In this document: positions 44,758 to 54,975 of the stretch, in pieces
Layout of the letters: each line of letters opens with the position of its first letter
Numbering within the stretch: position 1 is the stretch's first letter
Assembly: GCA_028285645.1 (NCBI GenBank)
Contig: JANQOV010000068.1
Location: forward strand, 1-64,000
Direction of reading: 5' to 3'
Source: Hyphococcus sp.
Lineage (GTDB): Bacteria > Pseudomonadota > Alphaproteobacteria > Caulobacterales > Parvularculaceae
Length of the DNA stretch: 64,000 nucleotides
Notes under the pieces: model-generated
Told to the model about the DNA's origin: nothing
Databases searched by the model: none
What the model saw: the letters and a program-made list of their open reading frames with translations, nothing else
Made by a program: the position numbers and the translations under genes

Positions 44758-45834
44758 ATGACGGCGAAAGTCGATAAGACCATGGCGGAAACAAAGATCG
44801 ACCCAACGCTGGTCTGGCGCAAGACGCGTCCGCTGGTCTCCGTCGTGGCGCCTTGCTACAACGAAATAGAGGCGCTCGATCTATTTGTTGAGGCGGTCGC
44901 CAAGGTGTTGATGCGCGCCAATTGTCCTTATGAGCTGGTGCTTGTCGATGACGGCAGCGCTGACGGCAGCCGTGAGCGGCTCGCCCATTGGGCAAAGCAG
45001 AAAAAAGAAATCAAAGCGGTCATTTTCTCACGCAATTTTGGCAAGGAGGCGGCGCTTTCCGCTGGCCTTGAGCACGCCAAGGGCGATGTCGTCATTGTCA
45101 TGGATGTCGATCTCCAGGACCCGCCGGAGTTGATCTTGGGCTTCCTCGAAAAGTGGCGTGAGGGCTATGACGTTGTCTATGGCGAGCGTTCCGACCGACA
45201 GTCCGACAGTTTCGCCAAGCGATACACCGCCAACAAATTCTATGACCTGTTCAACAAAATAGCCGGTGTAAAAATTCCCGAAAACACCGGCGACTTTCGC
45301 CTTATGGACCGCAAAGTTGTGGACGCGATTAACCAGCTGCCCGAGCGCTCACGCTTTATGAAAGGATTGTTCGCTTGGGTGGGATATCGCTCAACCGGCG
45401 TTCCTTATGCGCGACCGGAGCGTTCCGCAGGCGCCAGCAAGTTTAACTATTGGCGATTGTGGAACTTCGCTATCGACGGGTTTGTGAGTTTTTCGTCAGC
45501 GCCGCTCAGAGTTTGGAGTTATGTGGGTGCGGCGGTCGCTGCATTTTCCTTCATCTACGCTTCCGTGATCATTATTAGAACGATCATTACAGGCGTCGAT
45601 GTACCTGGTTACGCCTCGCTCCTGACATTCATCCTTTTTCTTGGGGGCATACAGATTATATCGATTGGCGTCCTCGGCGAATATATTTCGCGCCTCTTCA
45701 TGGAAGCAAAACAGCGCCCGATTTATCTGGTCGATGAGATTTACTCGGCTGAGACATTCGCCCCTTCGCAAGCTGAGGCCGACGAGCAAGAAAAATTCGC
45801 GTCGTCTCAGAACGTCGCGGCGAAGAGTTCCTGA
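44758..45834 (+). CDS. GT2 glycosyltransferase, bactoprenol-glucosyltransferase (GtrB/ArnC) type
   Basis: A 358-aa membrane glycosyltransferase. The GT-A domain begins [20 protein letters not shown] and has [10 protein letters not shown] for nucleotide-sugar binding, [12 protein letters not shown] with the metal-binding DxD-like motif, and [13 protein letters not shown]. Two C-terminal membrane helices (about 265-325) follow the amphipathic region, with [15 protein letters not shown] after them. Such enzymes put a sugar on undecaprenyl phosphate for cell-surface glycans. The sugar cannot be inferred. The last 28 bases overlap the end of the convergent peptidase gene. The ATG at 44758 is chosen for its better ribosome spacing. 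Confidence 0.88.
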   Translation: MTAKVDKTMAETKIDPTLVWRKTRPLVSVVAPCYNEIEALDLFVEAVAKVLMRANCPYELVLVDDGSADGSRERLAHWAKQKKEIKAVIFSRNFGKEAALSAGLEHAKGDVVIVMDVDLQDPPELILGFLEKWREGYDVVYGERSDRQSDSFAKRYTANKFYDLFNKIAGVKIPENTGDFRLMDRKVVDAINQLPERSRFMKGLFAWVGYRSTGVPYARPERSAGASKFNYWRLWNFAIDGFVSFSSAPLRVWSYVGAAVAAFSFIYASVIIIRTIITGVDVPGYASLLTFILFLGGIQIISIGVLGEYISRLFMEAKQRPIYLVDEIYSAETFAPSQAEADEQEKFASSQNVAAKSS

Positions 45835-46718
45835 TTGGGACCGAAGCCGGCGCGCTTCATGCCGTCAGAGTTCCATGAAAACGCAACTTCGCCCTGGCGC
45901 GAAACGGCGATTACGCCGCCGTCGCCGCCAAGCCGCGCCACATCCTTGATGAGGCCGGCGGCCGCGTCGCGTAAATGCGATCCTTGATAACGCACGCGAG
46001 ACGCCACATCCTGGGCGCCGCCTGCAAGAATGAAATATTCGCCAAGCCCCGTGCAGGAGGCGGCGACCTGTTCATCAGCCCAAGTGCCGGACCCGACAAG
46101 CGGCGTATCGCCGACACGGCCTTCGAGTTTCCCAAAGACGCCGCCGGTCGATGTTGCCGCGGCCAGGCGCCCGTTCTTGTCAAGTGCGACCGCGCCGACG
46201 GTGCCGTGACCGAGTTCCGCTTGCGTCATCTCCTCGGGCAAAACGCCAACCGGCACCACATAATACGTCTCCGGATTATCGATAAATTTAAATCCGTGGT
46301 CTCTGCAGAAATTTTCGGCGCCCCGCCCCGTCAGCATCACATGCGGCGTTTGCTCCATCACGCAGCGCGCAGCGGAAATCGGGTTCTTCAAATGTTTGAC
46401 CGCAGCGATAGAGCCGGCGTGTCGTAAGATATGGCCGCCCGGCGCCTCCCCCAGACCGCTCGCCATGATCGATGCGTCAAGCTCCGCATAACCGGCTTTG
46501 TTTGGCGGCGCGCCCTTGCCGGCAATATAGAGCCCGGAGTCTTCCATCTCGCGGACCAATTCCTCGACAACGTCGATGGCGTGTCCATCGCCGGTCAGCA
46601 TTTCCCGCCCGCGCTTTGCCAGCATCAACAAATGCTCTTCAGCTTTGGAATAATCCCGGCCGGCGCGCGCGCCGGCGCCGCCATGGATTGCAAGCGCGAC
46701 AGGAGCGGGTTTTGACAT
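45807..46718 (-). CDS. iaaA: Isoaspartyl peptidase / L-asparaginase (Ntn-hydrolase)
   Basis: A 303-aa proenzyme of the plant-type asparaginase family. The autocleavage site is [11 protein letters not shown], with Thr173 becoming the N-terminal nucleophile of the beta chain. Other hallmarks are [10 protein letters not shown] near the start, [11 protein letters not shown] (a shortened form of the usual GAGxxxN block) and [13 protein letters not shown]. It would remove isoaspartyl dipeptides arising from protein damage and hydrolyse asparagine. No signal peptide, so cytoplasmic. It overlaps the glycosyltransferase gene end and is followed upstream by purU on the same strand, 67 bases away. Confidence 0.9.
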   Translation of the reverse strand: MSKPAPVALAIHGGAGARAGRDYSKAEEHLLMLAKRGREMLTGDGHAIDVVEELVREMEDSGLYIAGKGAPPNKAGYAELDASIMASGLGEAPGGHILRHAGSIAAVKHLKNPISAARCVMEQTPHVMLTGRGAENFCRDHGFKFIDNPETYYVVPVGVLPEEMTQAELGHGTVGAVALDKNGRLAAATSTGGVFGKLEGRVGDTPLVGSGTWADEQVAASCTGLGEYFILAGGAQDVASRVRYQGSHLRDAAAGLIKDVARLGGDGGVIAVSRQGEVAFSWNSDGMKRAGFGPNQELFAATF

Positions 46719-46785
46719 GGCGCGGTTCCTCCTTCGGCGGCGATGAAAACTTCAATCCGCCTTTAGAGGGTGCGCCGCCCAAAGG

Positions 46786-47649
46786 CTATCGAAAAATGAC
46801 CGTTTTGGCGTCGTTCAGGAGAATGCGCCGTTCTGCGAACCAGCGAACGGCCTGGGCGAGCGCGCGCCGCTCGACATCGCGGCCAATGCGGATGAGATCG
46901 CCGGGCGTCATAGAATGATCGACGCGCTCGGCTTCCTGTTCGATGATCGGGCCTTCATCAAGATCGGCGGTGACGAAATGCGCCGTCGCGCCAATGAGTT
47001 TTACGCCGCGGCGAAAAGCCTGATGATAAGGCTTAGCCCCTTTGAAGCTCGGCAAAAACGAATGATGGATGTTGATCACCCTGCCGGGCAGTTTCTCACA
47101 GAATTCATTGGACAAGACCTGCATGTAGCGCGCGAGCACGATAAGCTCGATATCCTGCTGTTTGACGATTTCCATTAGTGCGCGTTCCTGCTCCGGTTTT
47201 GTCTCAGGGGTTACCGGCAGATGATGAAACGGTACATTGTGGTGCACCGCGATTTTCTCCGCATCGCGATGATTGGAGACGATCGCGCAAATTGAAATGT
47301 TAAATTCCCGCCGCTCCATGCGATGCAAAAGGTCGATCAGGCAATGGTCGAACTTCGAGACCATCAGGATGGTGCGCAAGGGCTCCTTGGCGTCGTGGAT
47401 TTTCCAGTCCATGTCGAAACGGCGCGCGATGGGCGAAAATCCAGCCGTGATTTCGTCGAGCCGCGCCGTTGCCCCAAGGTCAAATTCAACGCGCATGAAA
47501 AAGAGGCCGGTTTCCCGATCGGCGAATTGCGCGCTTTGTTCGATGTTGCAGCCGGTTTCGGTCAAATAGCCGGCAACCGCGGCGACAATCCCGAAATTAT
47601 CGGGGCAGGAAAGTGTGAGGACCGGTGCGGGCGTCATCGTTTCAGTCAT
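46786..47649 (-). CDS. purU: Formyltetrahydrofolate deformylase
   Basis: A 287-aa enzyme hydrolysing 10-formyl-THF to formate and THF, balancing one-carbon pools. An N-terminal ACT domain (LTLSCPDNFGIVAAVAGYLT, residues about 9-85) precedes the formyltransferase-like catalytic domain with KFDHCLIDLLHRMERRE, VINIHHSFLPSFKGAKPYHQ and IGATAHFVTADLDEGPIIEQ. The catalytic Asn-His-Asp set of the family is compatible with these blocks. It shares direction with iaaA and is divergent from gpmA. Confidence 0.94.
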   Translation of the reverse strand: MTETMTPAPVLTLSCPDNFGIVAAVAGYLTETGCNIEQSAQFADRETGLFFMRVEFDLGATARLDEITAGFSPIARRFDMDWKIHDAKEPLRTILMVSKFDHCLIDLLHRMERREFNISICAIVSNHRDAEKIAVHHNVPFHHLPVTPETKPEQERALMEIVKQQDIELIVLARYMQVLSNEFCEKLPGRVINIHHSFLPSFKGAKPYHQAFRRGVKLIGATAHFVTADLDEGPIIEQEAERVDHSMTPGDLIRIGRDVERRALAQAVRWFAERRILLNDAKTVIFR

Positions 47650-47752
47650 GGGTTCTCCACCATTTCGAAAACCGGCGGCAAACCGTCGCCGCCTCTGGCC
47701 ATTAGAGCTTCAAGCAACTATCAAGCCGAAAGGATAGACGAGGAGTTAACCA

Positions 47753-48478
47753 ATGGCGCAGCTTGCCCTGATCCGTCACGGTCAAAGCCAATGGAACCTG
47801 CAAAACCGCTTTACCGGCTGGGTCGATGTGGGACTGACCGAGAGGGGCGTCGCGGAAGCCAAAAAGTCCGGCGTCCTCATGCGCGAGACCAGAATTGAGT
47901 TTTCAGCCTGCTACACCTCTGTCCAAAAACGCGCCATCAAGACGCTCTGGATCATGCTGGAAGAAATGGACCGCATGTGGCTGCCGGTTACCCGCGATTG
48001 GCGGCTTAACGAGCGCCACTATGGGGGGCTGACCGGCCTTGATAAGGCGGAGACGGCCGAAAAACATGGGGCTGATCAGGTTAAGATATGGCGGCGCAGC
48101 TATGATACGCCGCCGCCGGAGATGGCCGTCGACAGCGAGCACAATATGGCTGACGATCCGCGCTACAAGGCGCTTGGCGTTACGGTGCCGAGAACGGAAT
48201 CGTTGAAACTAACGCTGGAGCGCGTGCTTCCCTGTTTCGAACAGGAAATTGCCCCGCGTCTTAAGGCTGAGCAATCGCTGATGATTGCAGCCCACGGAAA
48301 TTCCCTAAGGGCGTTAGTGAAGCTGTTGCTCGACGTGTCAGACGACAAAATCGTCCATCTGGAGATACCGACCGGCAATCCGCTGCTGTTCGATTTGAAG
48401 GGCGGATCATTGTCGCCGACTTCCGTGCGTTATCTGGATGAAAACCGCGCGCAAGACATCCCGCCAATACCGGCCTAG
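47753..48478 (+). CDS. gpmA: 2,3-bisphosphoglycerate-dependent phosphoglycerate mutase
   Basis: A 241-aa mutase interconverting 3- and 2-phosphoglycerate. The phosphohistidine is His9 in LIRHGQSQWNLQNRFTGWVD, the second active-site His in AAHGNSLRALVKLL, and LNERHYGGLTGLDKAE is the substrate loop. The length and order are those of dPGM. It is close to the tkt-gap-pgk-aldolase cluster, with the zapA pair between and in opposite direction. A GAGGAG ribosome site precedes the ATG. Confidence 0.95.
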   Translation: MAQLALIRHGQSQWNLQNRFTGWVDVGLTERGVAEAKKSGVLMRETRIEFSACYTSVQKRAIKTLWIMLEEMDRMWLPVTRDWRLNERHYGGLTGLDKAETAEKHGADQVKIWRRSYDTPPPEMAVDSEHNMADDPRYKALGVTVPRTESLKLTLERVLPCFEQEIAPRLKAEQSLMIAAHGNSLRALVKLLLDVSDDKIVHLEIPTGNPLLFDLKGGSLSPTSVRYLDENRAQDIPPIPA

Positions 48479-48493
48479 CTAGGCTGCGCTGAA

Positions 48494-48823
48494 TTAAGCG
48501 CGCTCCAAACGCTCGGCCATTTCATTGACCCTTGAAACCGCGGCTTCGATGGCGCGGCTAGCGCCGCCAACCGTATCCTGGTCGAGCTCGTCGGCGGCGT
48601 TCTCAAGGGATTCAGCGCGCGCTCTTGCTTCAAACATCTCATCACAAACCGTCAGCGCGGCAAGCAGCATCAACCGCGCATCGCCAATTTGTCCGAGATC
48701 ATCGGTAATCTCCGTCACTTGCCGGTCAAAGTAAGCAGCGAGCTCTTGCAGGCGCTGTTCCTGTCCGTCATCGCAGGTCACTTTGTAGTCGCGCCCATTC
48801 ACCCGAATTTCAACCTGCGCCAT
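48494..48823 (-). CDS. zapA: Cell division protein ZapA
   Basis: A 109-aa ZapA-like protein: the N-terminal globular part begins VEIRVNGRDYKVTCDDGQEQ and RLQELAAYFDRQVTEI, and the C-terminal half is a coiled coil (ARAESLENAADEL and following). ZapA binds and bundles FtsZ at the division ring. It is translated four bases after the small coiled-coil gene upstream. In many Proteobacteria the 6S RNA gene follows zapA; here only 15 bases separate zapA from the convergent gpmA, so it is absent from this place. Confidence 0.88.
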   Translation of the reverse strand: MAQVEIRVNGRDYKVTCDDGQEQRLQELAAYFDRQVTEITDDLGQIGDARLMLLAALTVCDEMFEARARAESLENAADELDQDTVGGASRAIEAAVSRVNEMAERLERA

Positions 48824-48827
48824 CTGG

Positions 48828-49061
48828 CTATTCCTTTTCCTTGTCGGCCGTTTCCGAAAGCAAGGACTTTAAGTCAGCAATTGACCTTGTAAGGCCGCGC
48901 GATGCTTCTGCCGCATGACCGCGCGCGGCGCGCGCATGGCGGCGCTCCGCTGCGATGTCGTCGCCCGTCGCCGATTGATCATGAAGCCGGCCTTCCAGTT
49001 TTGTTTCTAGGTTTTCAAGGGCGCTGGCGAGATCTGCAACGGCGTTTTCGAGAACGGACAT
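48828..49061 (-). CDS. Small coiled-coil protein paired with zapA (DUF4164-like), 77 aa
   Basis: Begins MSVLENAVADLASALENLET and is helical throughout, with heptad-type spacing and ends charged. Position directly before zapA and divergent from tkt is shared with DUF4164 proteins of alphaproteobacteria, which is the basis for the name. Function unknown, perhaps in division. The ATG at 49061 follows AAGGAA at ten bases; the longer frame to 49157 adds a basic stretch without a ribosome site. Confidence 0.72.
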   Translation of the reverse strand: MSVLENAVADLASALENLETKLEGRLHDQSATGDDIAAERRHARAARGHAAEASRGLTRSIADLKSLLSETADKEKE

Positions 49062-49285
49062 GCGTTGAGGTTCCTTCACAACCGGGACTTGACGCTCATC
49101 ACTGTGGCGGGGCGAAGTGATTCTGTCCAGCGCCGCGCGCCGCGAATAAGTTTTCAACAGGCTCGGCCAAAACGCGGCAATCGCGCTCGCAGCGTCGCCT
49201 TACCCTTGACCGCCGCCTTGCCCCGATGCATGAAGCGCGCATTGTAATTCAGCGTTTTTGCCCGTGGATTGGGGATTTCCGCAAA

Positions 49286-51271
49286 ATGCACGCAATGGCC
49301 GATAAAGGCGTTGGCGACGACCAGATGGCGAACGCGATTCGCGCTCTTTCAATGGACAGCGTTGAACGCGCAAAATCCGGCCACCCTGGCATGCCCATGG
49401 GTATGGCTGATGTCGCGACCGTCCTCTTTACAAAGGTCCTGAAATTTGACGCTGGCGATCCTGCCTGGCCGGACCGGGATCGATTTGTCCTTTCCGCGGG
49501 CCATGGCTCGATGCTGATTTATGCGCTGGCCTATCTCCTTGGCTATGACGGGATGACCCTCGATCAGCTTAAAAATTTCCGCCAGCTTGGATCGAAAACC
49601 GCCGGTCATCCGGAATATGGTCATGCGCCGGGCGTTGAAACGACAACAGGCCCGCTCGGTCAAGGATTTGGCAATGCGGTGGGCATGGCCATTGCGGAGG
49701 CGCATCTTGCCGCGCGGTTCGGCGATGATCTCGTTAGTCATTACACTTATGTGCTCGTCGGCGACGGCTGCTTGATGGAAGGCGTCAGCCAGGAAGCGCT
49801 AAGCCTCGCGGGACATCTAAAACTGCGCAAGCTGATCGTCCTGTTTGACGATAATGACATTTCTATCGACGGACCGGTGTCGCTTTCGGATCGCACCGAT
49901 CAACTAGAACGGTTCGCCGCCTCAGGATGGGCCACTGCAGCGATCGACGGTCACGATCCGCAAGCAATTGAACAGGCAATCGAAGAAGCAAAAAAATCCG
50001 ACCGGCCGACATTGATCGCCTGCAAGACAACGATCGGCAAAGGCGCGCCTTCGAAAGCTGGCAAGGCGGCGGCCCACGGCGCACCGCTCGGCGAGGAGGA
50101 AATTGCCGGCGCAAGGAAAGCCCTCGACTGGCCGCATGCGCCCTTTGAAATTCCTGACGATATTTTGTCCGCATGGCGTGAGGCTGGCGTTCAAGGGAGC
50201 CGTGATCGCGAGGCCTGGGAAGCACGGCTTGCAGCGAGCGCCCATTGTGAAGCGTTCAAAACCGCACTGGCGGGCGATTACGCGCAATCGCTTATACCTG
50301 CGATCCGCGAGCATAAACAAAAGCTCGTCGCCGAGCCGGTAAAAGTCGCAACGCGCAAGGCGTCGGAGCTGGCGCTCAGTGTTGTAAACGATGTTGTGCC
50401 GGAGACAATCGGCGGATCAGCCGACCTTACGGGCTCCAACAACACCAAGACCAAAGATCTTGGTATTCTTGATGCTGACAATTATGGCGGCCGCTATATG
50501 CATTACGGTATTCGCGAGCACGGCATGGCTGCGGCGATGAACGGCATGGCGCTCCATGGCGGCGTCGTTCCCTATGGCGGTACGTTTTTGGTGTTCGCTG
50601 ATTATTGCCGGCCGTCCATTCGTCTTGCGGCGCTTATGGGGGTGCGGGTTGTGTTTGTGATGACCCACGACTCTATCGGACTTGGCGAAGACGGGCCGAC
50701 CCACCAGCCGGTGGAGCATCTGGCGAGCCTACGCGCTATGCCGAATTTGAATGTCTATCGGCCTTGTGATGCAGTCGAGACAGCCGAATGCTGGGAGCTC
50801 GCGCTTAAGAACATCGCAAGGCCGTCGCTGATTGCGCTCACCCGGCAGGGTCTTGAACAGGCGCGGGTTGAACAAGATGATGATAACCTGTCTGCGCGCG
50901 GGGCTTATGTGATCGCGGATGTCGCCAATTACGACGCGACCATCATCGCCACCGGCTCTGAAGTTGAAATTGCGCTCGCTGCAAGTCGTGCGCTTGCCGG
51001 GGAAAACATCAAAGCGCGTGTCGTATCTGCGCCTTCATTTGAATTATTCGCCCAACAGTCTGAATCCTATCGGCTGGAAGTCCTGGGCGAGAAACCGCGG
51101 GTCGGCGTCGAGGCTGGCGTCGCCCAAGGCTGGGACCAGTTTTTGCGGCTCAAAGACGAATTTGTCGGCATGACGAGCTTTGGCGCTTCTGCGCCCGCAA
51201 AGTATCTTTACGCACATTTTGGCATCACGGCGACGGCGGTCGCTGACAAGGTAAAACAGTTGCTCGCCTAG
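49286..51271 (+). CDS. tkt: Transketolase
   Basis: A 661-aa thiamine-diphosphate enzyme moving two-carbon ketol units in the pentose phosphate and Calvin-type pathways. The N-terminal [38 protein letters not shown], the ThDP motif [19 protein letters not shown] ending near IVLFDDN, and [20 protein letters not shown] are all typical. The likely start is ATG 49286 (or 49295), since the reading from 49226 adds non-family residues. Leads the series tkt-gap-lipoprotein-pgk-aldolase. Confidence 0.95.
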   Translation: MHAMADKGVGDDQMANAIRALSMDSVERAKSGHPGMPMGMADVATVLFTKVLKFDAGDPAWPDRDRFVLSAGHGSMLIYALAYLLGYDGMTLDQLKNFRQLGSKTAGHPEYGHAPGVETTTGPLGQGFGNAVGMAIAEAHLAARFGDDLVSHYTYVLVGDGCLMEGVSQEALSLAGHLKLRKLIVLFDDNDISIDGPVSLSDRTDQLERFAASGWATAAIDGHDPQAIEQAIEEAKKSDRPTLIACKTTIGKGAPSKAGKAAAHGAPLGEEEIAGARKALDWPHAPFEIPDDILSAWREAGVQGSRDREAWEARLAASAHCEAFKTALAGDYAQSLIPAIREHKQKLVAEPVKVATRKASELALSVVNDVVPETIGGSADLTGSNNTKTKDLGILDADNYGGRYMHYGIREHGMAAAMNGMALHGGVVPYGGTFLVFADYCRPSIRLAALMGVRVVFVMTHDSIGLGEDGPTHQPVEHLASLRAMPNLNVYRPCDAVETAECWELALKNIARPSLIALTRQGLEQARVEQDDDNLSARGAYVIADVANYDATIIATGSEVEIALAASRALAGENIKARVVSAPSFELFAQQSESYRLEVLGEKPRVGVEAGVAQGWDQFLRLKDEFVGMTSFGASAPAKYLYAHFGITATAVADKVKQLLA

Positions 51272-51281
51272 GAGAAAGTTC

Positions 51282-52292
51282 ATGGCTTTGAAAATTGCAA
51301 TCAACGGCTTTGGCCGCATCGGTCGTCTGGCGCTTCGGTCCATCATCGAAACGGGCCGCAGAGGCGTGGACGTTGTCGCGATCAACGATCTGGGACCGGT
51401 CGAAACCAACGCGCATCTCGTTCAGTATGACAGCGTTCACGGCCGTTTCCCCAATGAAGTGAAAACGACCAGCGATACGATCGATGTTGGCGCAGGGCCG
51501 ATCAAGGTCTTTTCCGAACGGGATCCGTCGCAACTGCCTTGGGGCGATCTCGACGTCGATATCGTGTTTGAATGCACCGGCATATTTACGGCGCGCGACA
51601 AGGCGGCGATGCATCTTGATGCGGGCGCAAAGCGTGTTCTGGTTTCGGCGCCGGCCTCGGGCGCTGACAAAACCATCGTTTATGGCGTTAATCACGGCGC
51701 GCTGACGAAGGACGATCTCGTTGTTTCCAACGCCTCCTGCACGACGAACTGCCTGGCGCCGGTCGCCAAGGTGCTGCATGACGCGGTCGGCATTGAGCGC
51801 GGCTATATGACAACCATTCACGCTTATACGGGCGATCAGCCGACGCTTGATACGTTGCACAAAGACCTTTATCGCGCCCGCGGCGCAGCGACCAACATGA
51901 TCCCGACCTCAACCGGCGCTGCTAAGGCTGTCGGTCTTGTTTTGCCCGACCTTAACGGCAAGCTTGACGGGTCTTCGATCCGCGTGCCGACAGCGAATGT
52001 GTCTGTGGTTGACCTTGTGTTTACGCCTAAGAAAGACACCACTGTTGAAGAGGTCAACAATGCGGTGGTCGAAGCGGCGAGCAGCGGTCCCTTAAAAGGC
52101 GTTCTTGGCGTCACCGATAAACCGCTGGTGTCGTCAGACTTCAATCATGATCCGCATTCGTCAAACTTCGCTTTGCCGCAAACGCAAATCCTCGAAGGCA
52201 AGCTGGTGCGGGTGCTTTCCTGGTATGACAATGAGTGGGGCTTTTCGACCCGCATGACCGACACGGCGTTGGAGCTGGCGCGGCATATTTAA
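51282..52292 (+). CDS. gap: Glyceraldehyde-3-phosphate dehydrogenase
   Basis: A 336-aa enzyme oxidising glyceraldehyde-3-phosphate to 1,3-bisphosphoglycerate. The NAD-binding INGFGRIGRLALRS opens the protein; the catalytic Cys153 is in SNASCTTNCLAPVAK and the C-terminal SWYDNEWGFSTRM is canonical. It starts ten bases after tkt with an AGGAG site, so the two are co-transcribed. Specificity for NAD or NADP is not clear from the sequence. Confidence 0.97.
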   Translation: MALKIAINGFGRIGRLALRSIIETGRRGVDVVAINDLGPVETNAHLVQYDSVHGRFPNEVKTTSDTIDVGAGPIKVFSERDPSQLPWGDLDVDIVFECTGIFTARDKAAMHLDAGAKRVLVSAPASGADKTIVYGVNHGALTKDDLVVSNASCTTNCLAPVAKVLHDAVGIERGYMTTIHAYTGDQPTLDTLHKDLYRARGAATNMIPTSTGAAKAVGLVLPDLNGKLDGSSIRVPTANVSVVDLVFTPKKDTTVEEVNNAVVEAASSGPLKGVLGVTDKPLVSSDFNHDPHSSNFALPQTQILEGKLVRVLSWYDNEWGFSTRMTDTALELARHI

Positions 52293-52311
52293 AAGACGGG
52301 AGCGCTCGAAG

Positions 52312-52683
52312 ATGCGCGTCTTAAAGGGTTTGGTTTTGGGGGCCTTTGCCGGCGTTGCAGCCTGTGCTGGATCGCCTGCTCCCGAGGCGGAAACGGCGCC
52401 CTATGTGGGGCGCTGGGCCGCCGATCCCGCCTGGTGCGCCAACAAGCCCGGCGAAACCGACGCGCTGCCCATCACCATCACTGAGACGGCGTTTTTAGGA
52501 TACGAAAATGAGTGCGAGATGGACGTCGTCGCCACAGATGAGGCCGGCGTTTATAGCATTCGCCGGCAATGTGTCGGAGAGGGCGTTCCTTACGAGGACG
52601 ATATTTCGGTTTCGATCAATAATGATCGAATGACGCTGACGACGGCTGAGGGGCGTGAGACGGAGTTTTATAAGTGTGACTAG
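52312..52683 (+). CDS. Putative lipoprotein within the glycolytic cluster, 123 aa
   Basis: The N-terminus MRVLKGLVLGAFAGVAACAG has a lipobox, VAAC, giving Cys18 as lipidated residue. The mature part (YVGRWAADPAWCANKP, then ALPITITETAFLGYENEC and a Cys at the end) looks like a small beta-rich domain with conserved-looking Trp and Cys. The opening YVGRWA and the scattered Cys recall small lipocalin-like secreted proteins, but I cannot name a family. It lies 19 bases after gap and 21 before pgk, in the same direction. Confidence 0.75.
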   Translation: MRVLKGLVLGAFAGVAACAGSPAPEAETAPYVGRWAADPAWCANKPGETDALPITITETAFLGYENECEMDVVATDEAGVYSIRRQCVGEGVPYEDDISVSINNDRMTLTTAEGRETEFYKCD

Positions 52684-52704
52684 AGTAAGCTGACGAACAA
52701 ATTC

Positions 52705-53895
52705 ATGAGCCATCGCACTCTCGAAAAACTTGATGTCGTTGGAAAGCGCGTTCTCGTCCGCGTTGATTTCAACGTGCCGATGCAGGACGGCGCCGTAAGC
52801 GATGCAACCCGCCTTCAACGCGCTTTGCCAACCATCACCGAACTTGCCGACAAGGGCGCGAAAGTCATTCTCCTGTCGCACTTTGGCCGGCCGAAAGGAA
52901 CGCTGGTGCGGGAGATGTCACTGCACCCGGTCGCTGCCGAACTCAGTAGGCTGCTTGATCGGGATGTCGCGTTTTCCGGCGATTGCGCTGGCGTTTTCGC
53001 CGAGAAGGCCGTCGGCGCCATGCGCGGCGGCGATATTTTGCTCCTTGAGAATACGCGGTTTCACGCTGGTGAAGAGAAAAACGATCCTGACTTCGCCAAG
53101 GCGCTCTCCGCAAATGGCGACGCCTATGTGAATGACGCGTTTTCAGCCGCGCATCGGGCGCACGCATCGACAGAAGGCTTGGCGCATCTCCTTCCCTCAG
53201 CGGCGGGGCGCGCCATGGAGCGCGAGCTCAATTATTTAAAAGCAGCGCTTGCAGAGCCAAAGCGCCCTATGATGGCGGTGGTCGGCGGTGCGAAAGTCTC
53301 CACCAAGATTGAGCTTTTGTTGAACATTGTGGGCCGCGCCAATGTGCTCGCCGTTGGCGGCGGCATGGCGAATACATTTTTGTTCGCCAAAGGCGTTTCG
53401 GTCGGCAAGTCGCTTTGCGAACCGGACCTTGCCGACACAGCGCGGGAAATCATGGCGCAGGCGGAAAGCGCCGGCTGCGAGATTATTCTGCCGACGGACG
53501 TTGTTGTCGCCAAAGAGTTCAAGGAAGGCGCGAAACGCGAGGTTTTGCCCGCAGATAATGTTGCGGGCGACGATATGATCCTCGATTTGGGCCCCGATAC
53601 GGTTGATCTGATCGCCGAACGGATCGAAGCGGCGAAAACGCTCGTCTGGAACGGCCCGCTCGGCGCCTTTGAGATCAAACCCTTTGACACGGCGACTGTT
53701 GAAGCGGCGCGGTTTGCCGCAAAACAGGTCAAAAAAAGCGATCTGGTCGCCGTCGCAGGCGGCGGCGATACGGTAGCGGCGCTGGCCCATGCCGGCGTCG
53801 TTGATCAATTCACCTATGTGTCGACCGCAGGCGGCGCATTTTTAGAATGGCTTGAAGGCAAAACATTGCCCGGCGTTGCGGCGCTGGAGGATTAA
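52705..53895 (+). CDS. pgk: Phosphoglycerate kinase
   Basis: A 396-aa kinase transferring phosphate from 1,3-bisphosphoglycerate to [14 protein letters not shown] near the start, SHFGRPKG, the [14 protein letters not shown] hinge region, and the nucleotide-binding [13 protein letters not shown] near the C-terminus are all present; length is standard. It sits between the small lipoprotein gene and the aldolase gene, separated by 21 and 20 bases. Confidence 0.97.
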   Translation: MSHRTLEKLDVVGKRVLVRVDFNVPMQDGAVSDATRLQRALPTITELADKGAKVILLSHFGRPKGTLVREMSLHPVAAELSRLLDRDVAFSGDCAGVFAEKAVGAMRGGDILLLENTRFHAGEEKNDPDFAKALSANGDAYVNDAFSAAHRAHASTEGLAHLLPSAAGRAMERELNYLKAALAEPKRPMMAVVGGAKVSTKIELLLNIVGRANVLAVGGGMANTFLFAKGVSVGKSLCEPDLADTAREIMAQAESAGCEIILPTDVVVAKEFKEGAKREVLPADNVAGDDMILDLGPDTVDLIAERIEAAKTLVWNGPLGAFEIKPFDTATVEAARFAAKQVKKSDLVAVAGGGDTVAALAHAGVVDQFTYVSTAGGAFLEWLEGKTLPGVAALED

Positions 53896-53915
53896 TCGGC
53901 GCTCGGGAGGTATCG

Positions 53916-54809
53916 ATGACGAATAAGGACATGGCGGCGCAGGCTGCAAACAAAGACGGCTTTATCGCCGCGCTTGACCAATCGGGCGGGTCAACGCCAA
54001 AGGCGCTGAAGCTTTATGGTGTTGATGAAAGCGCCTGGTCGAATGACGAGGAGATGTTCGGCCTCATTCACAAAATGCGCGCGCGCATCATCAAATCGCC
54101 GGCGTTCACTGGTGACAAAGTGATGGGCGCGATCCTCTTTGAACGGACCATGGACGGCGACATCGACGGCACGCCCACAGCACAATATCTGTGGGAAGAG
54201 CGCGGCGTCGTGCCGTTTTTAAAAGTCGACAAGGGCCTCGCGGATACAACCGACGGCGTCAAGCTCATGAAACCGATGCCTGACCTTGATGCGCTTTTGG
54301 AACGCGCCAAAGCCAAAGGCGTTTTCGGCACCAAGATGCGCTCGGTTGTGGATGCGGCAAATCCCGCGGGCGTTGCTGCAAACGTCGCGCAGCAATTTAA
54401 AGTCGGCAAACAAATTCTCGCCCATGACCTTGTGCCCATTCTCGAGCCGGAAGTGACGATTTCGATTGAAGACAAAGCCACGGCTGAAGATCTGGTGCTT
54501 GCCGAGATCACCAAGCAGCTTGATGGGCTGCCCGCCGGTAAGCAGATCATGTTGAAGCTGACGCTGCCTGACAAGCCGAACCACTATAAGTCGCTTATAG
54601 ATGATCCGCGGGTGATGCGTGTCGTTGCGCTTTCCGGCGGCTATTCGCGCGAAGAAGCCAATGCAAAGCTCGCGCAAAACACCGGCATGATCGCAAGCTT
54701 CTCGCGCGCGCTTACCGAAGGCTTGTCGGCCGACCAAAGCGATGAAGCTTTTGACGCCATGCTGGCGGATACCATCGACAGCATATTCAAGGCGTCCTGC
54801 GCAGGCTAA
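53916..54809 (+). CDS. fda: Class I fructose-bisphosphate aldolase
   Basis: A 297-aa class I (Schiff-base) aldolase of the bacterial type, cleaving fructose-1,6-bisphosphate to triose phosphates. The start FIAALDQSGGSTPKALKLYG is distinctive; VPILEPEVTI and LKLTLPDKPNHY follow, with Lys214 the expected Schiff-base lysine. No zinc-binding His set of class II aldolases is present. A GGGAGG ribosome site precedes the ATG. A terminator lies about 45 bases beyond the stop, ending the tkt operon. Confidence 0.93.
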   Translation: MTNKDMAAQAANKDGFIAALDQSGGSTPKALKLYGVDESAWSNDEEMFGLIHKMRARIIKSPAFTGDKVMGAILFERTMDGDIDGTPTAQYLWEERGVVPFLKVDKGLADTTDGVKLMKPMPDLDALLERAKAKGVFGTKMRSVVDAANPAGVAANVAQQFKVGKQILAHDLVPILEPEVTISIEDKATAEDLVLAEITKQLDGLPAGKQIMLKLTLPDKPNHYKSLIDDPRVMRVVALSGGYSREEANAKLAQNTGMIASFSRALTEGLSADQSDEAFDAMLADTIDSIFKASCAG

Positions 54810-54853
54810 CGCGGCGGTGCGAGCCCTTGTCGTAAGGATGAACGATTGCGAGC

Positions 54854-54887
54854 CCCCCGAATGCATGCGTGTTCGGGGGTTTTGTTT
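54854..54887 (+). terminator. Rho-independent terminator after the aldolase gene
   Basis: CCCCCGAA and TTCGGGGG form an eight-base stem with a ten-base loop, followed by TTTTGTTTGT. It closes the tkt-gap-pgk-aldolase unit. Confidence 0.88.
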
Positions 54888-54975
54888 GTCCTTGAATTTC
54901 CTGCAGCTTGGGGCGCCATGGTCTTTGTAAACTAATCAGTGTAGTATTGTCGCGAACAAGATCGTGAGCCCAACC

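Noticed and set aside
48479..48493. 6S RNA expected next to zapA
   Set aside because: Only 15 bases separate zapA from gpmA, and no 6S-like structure is seen near; it must be elsewhere.
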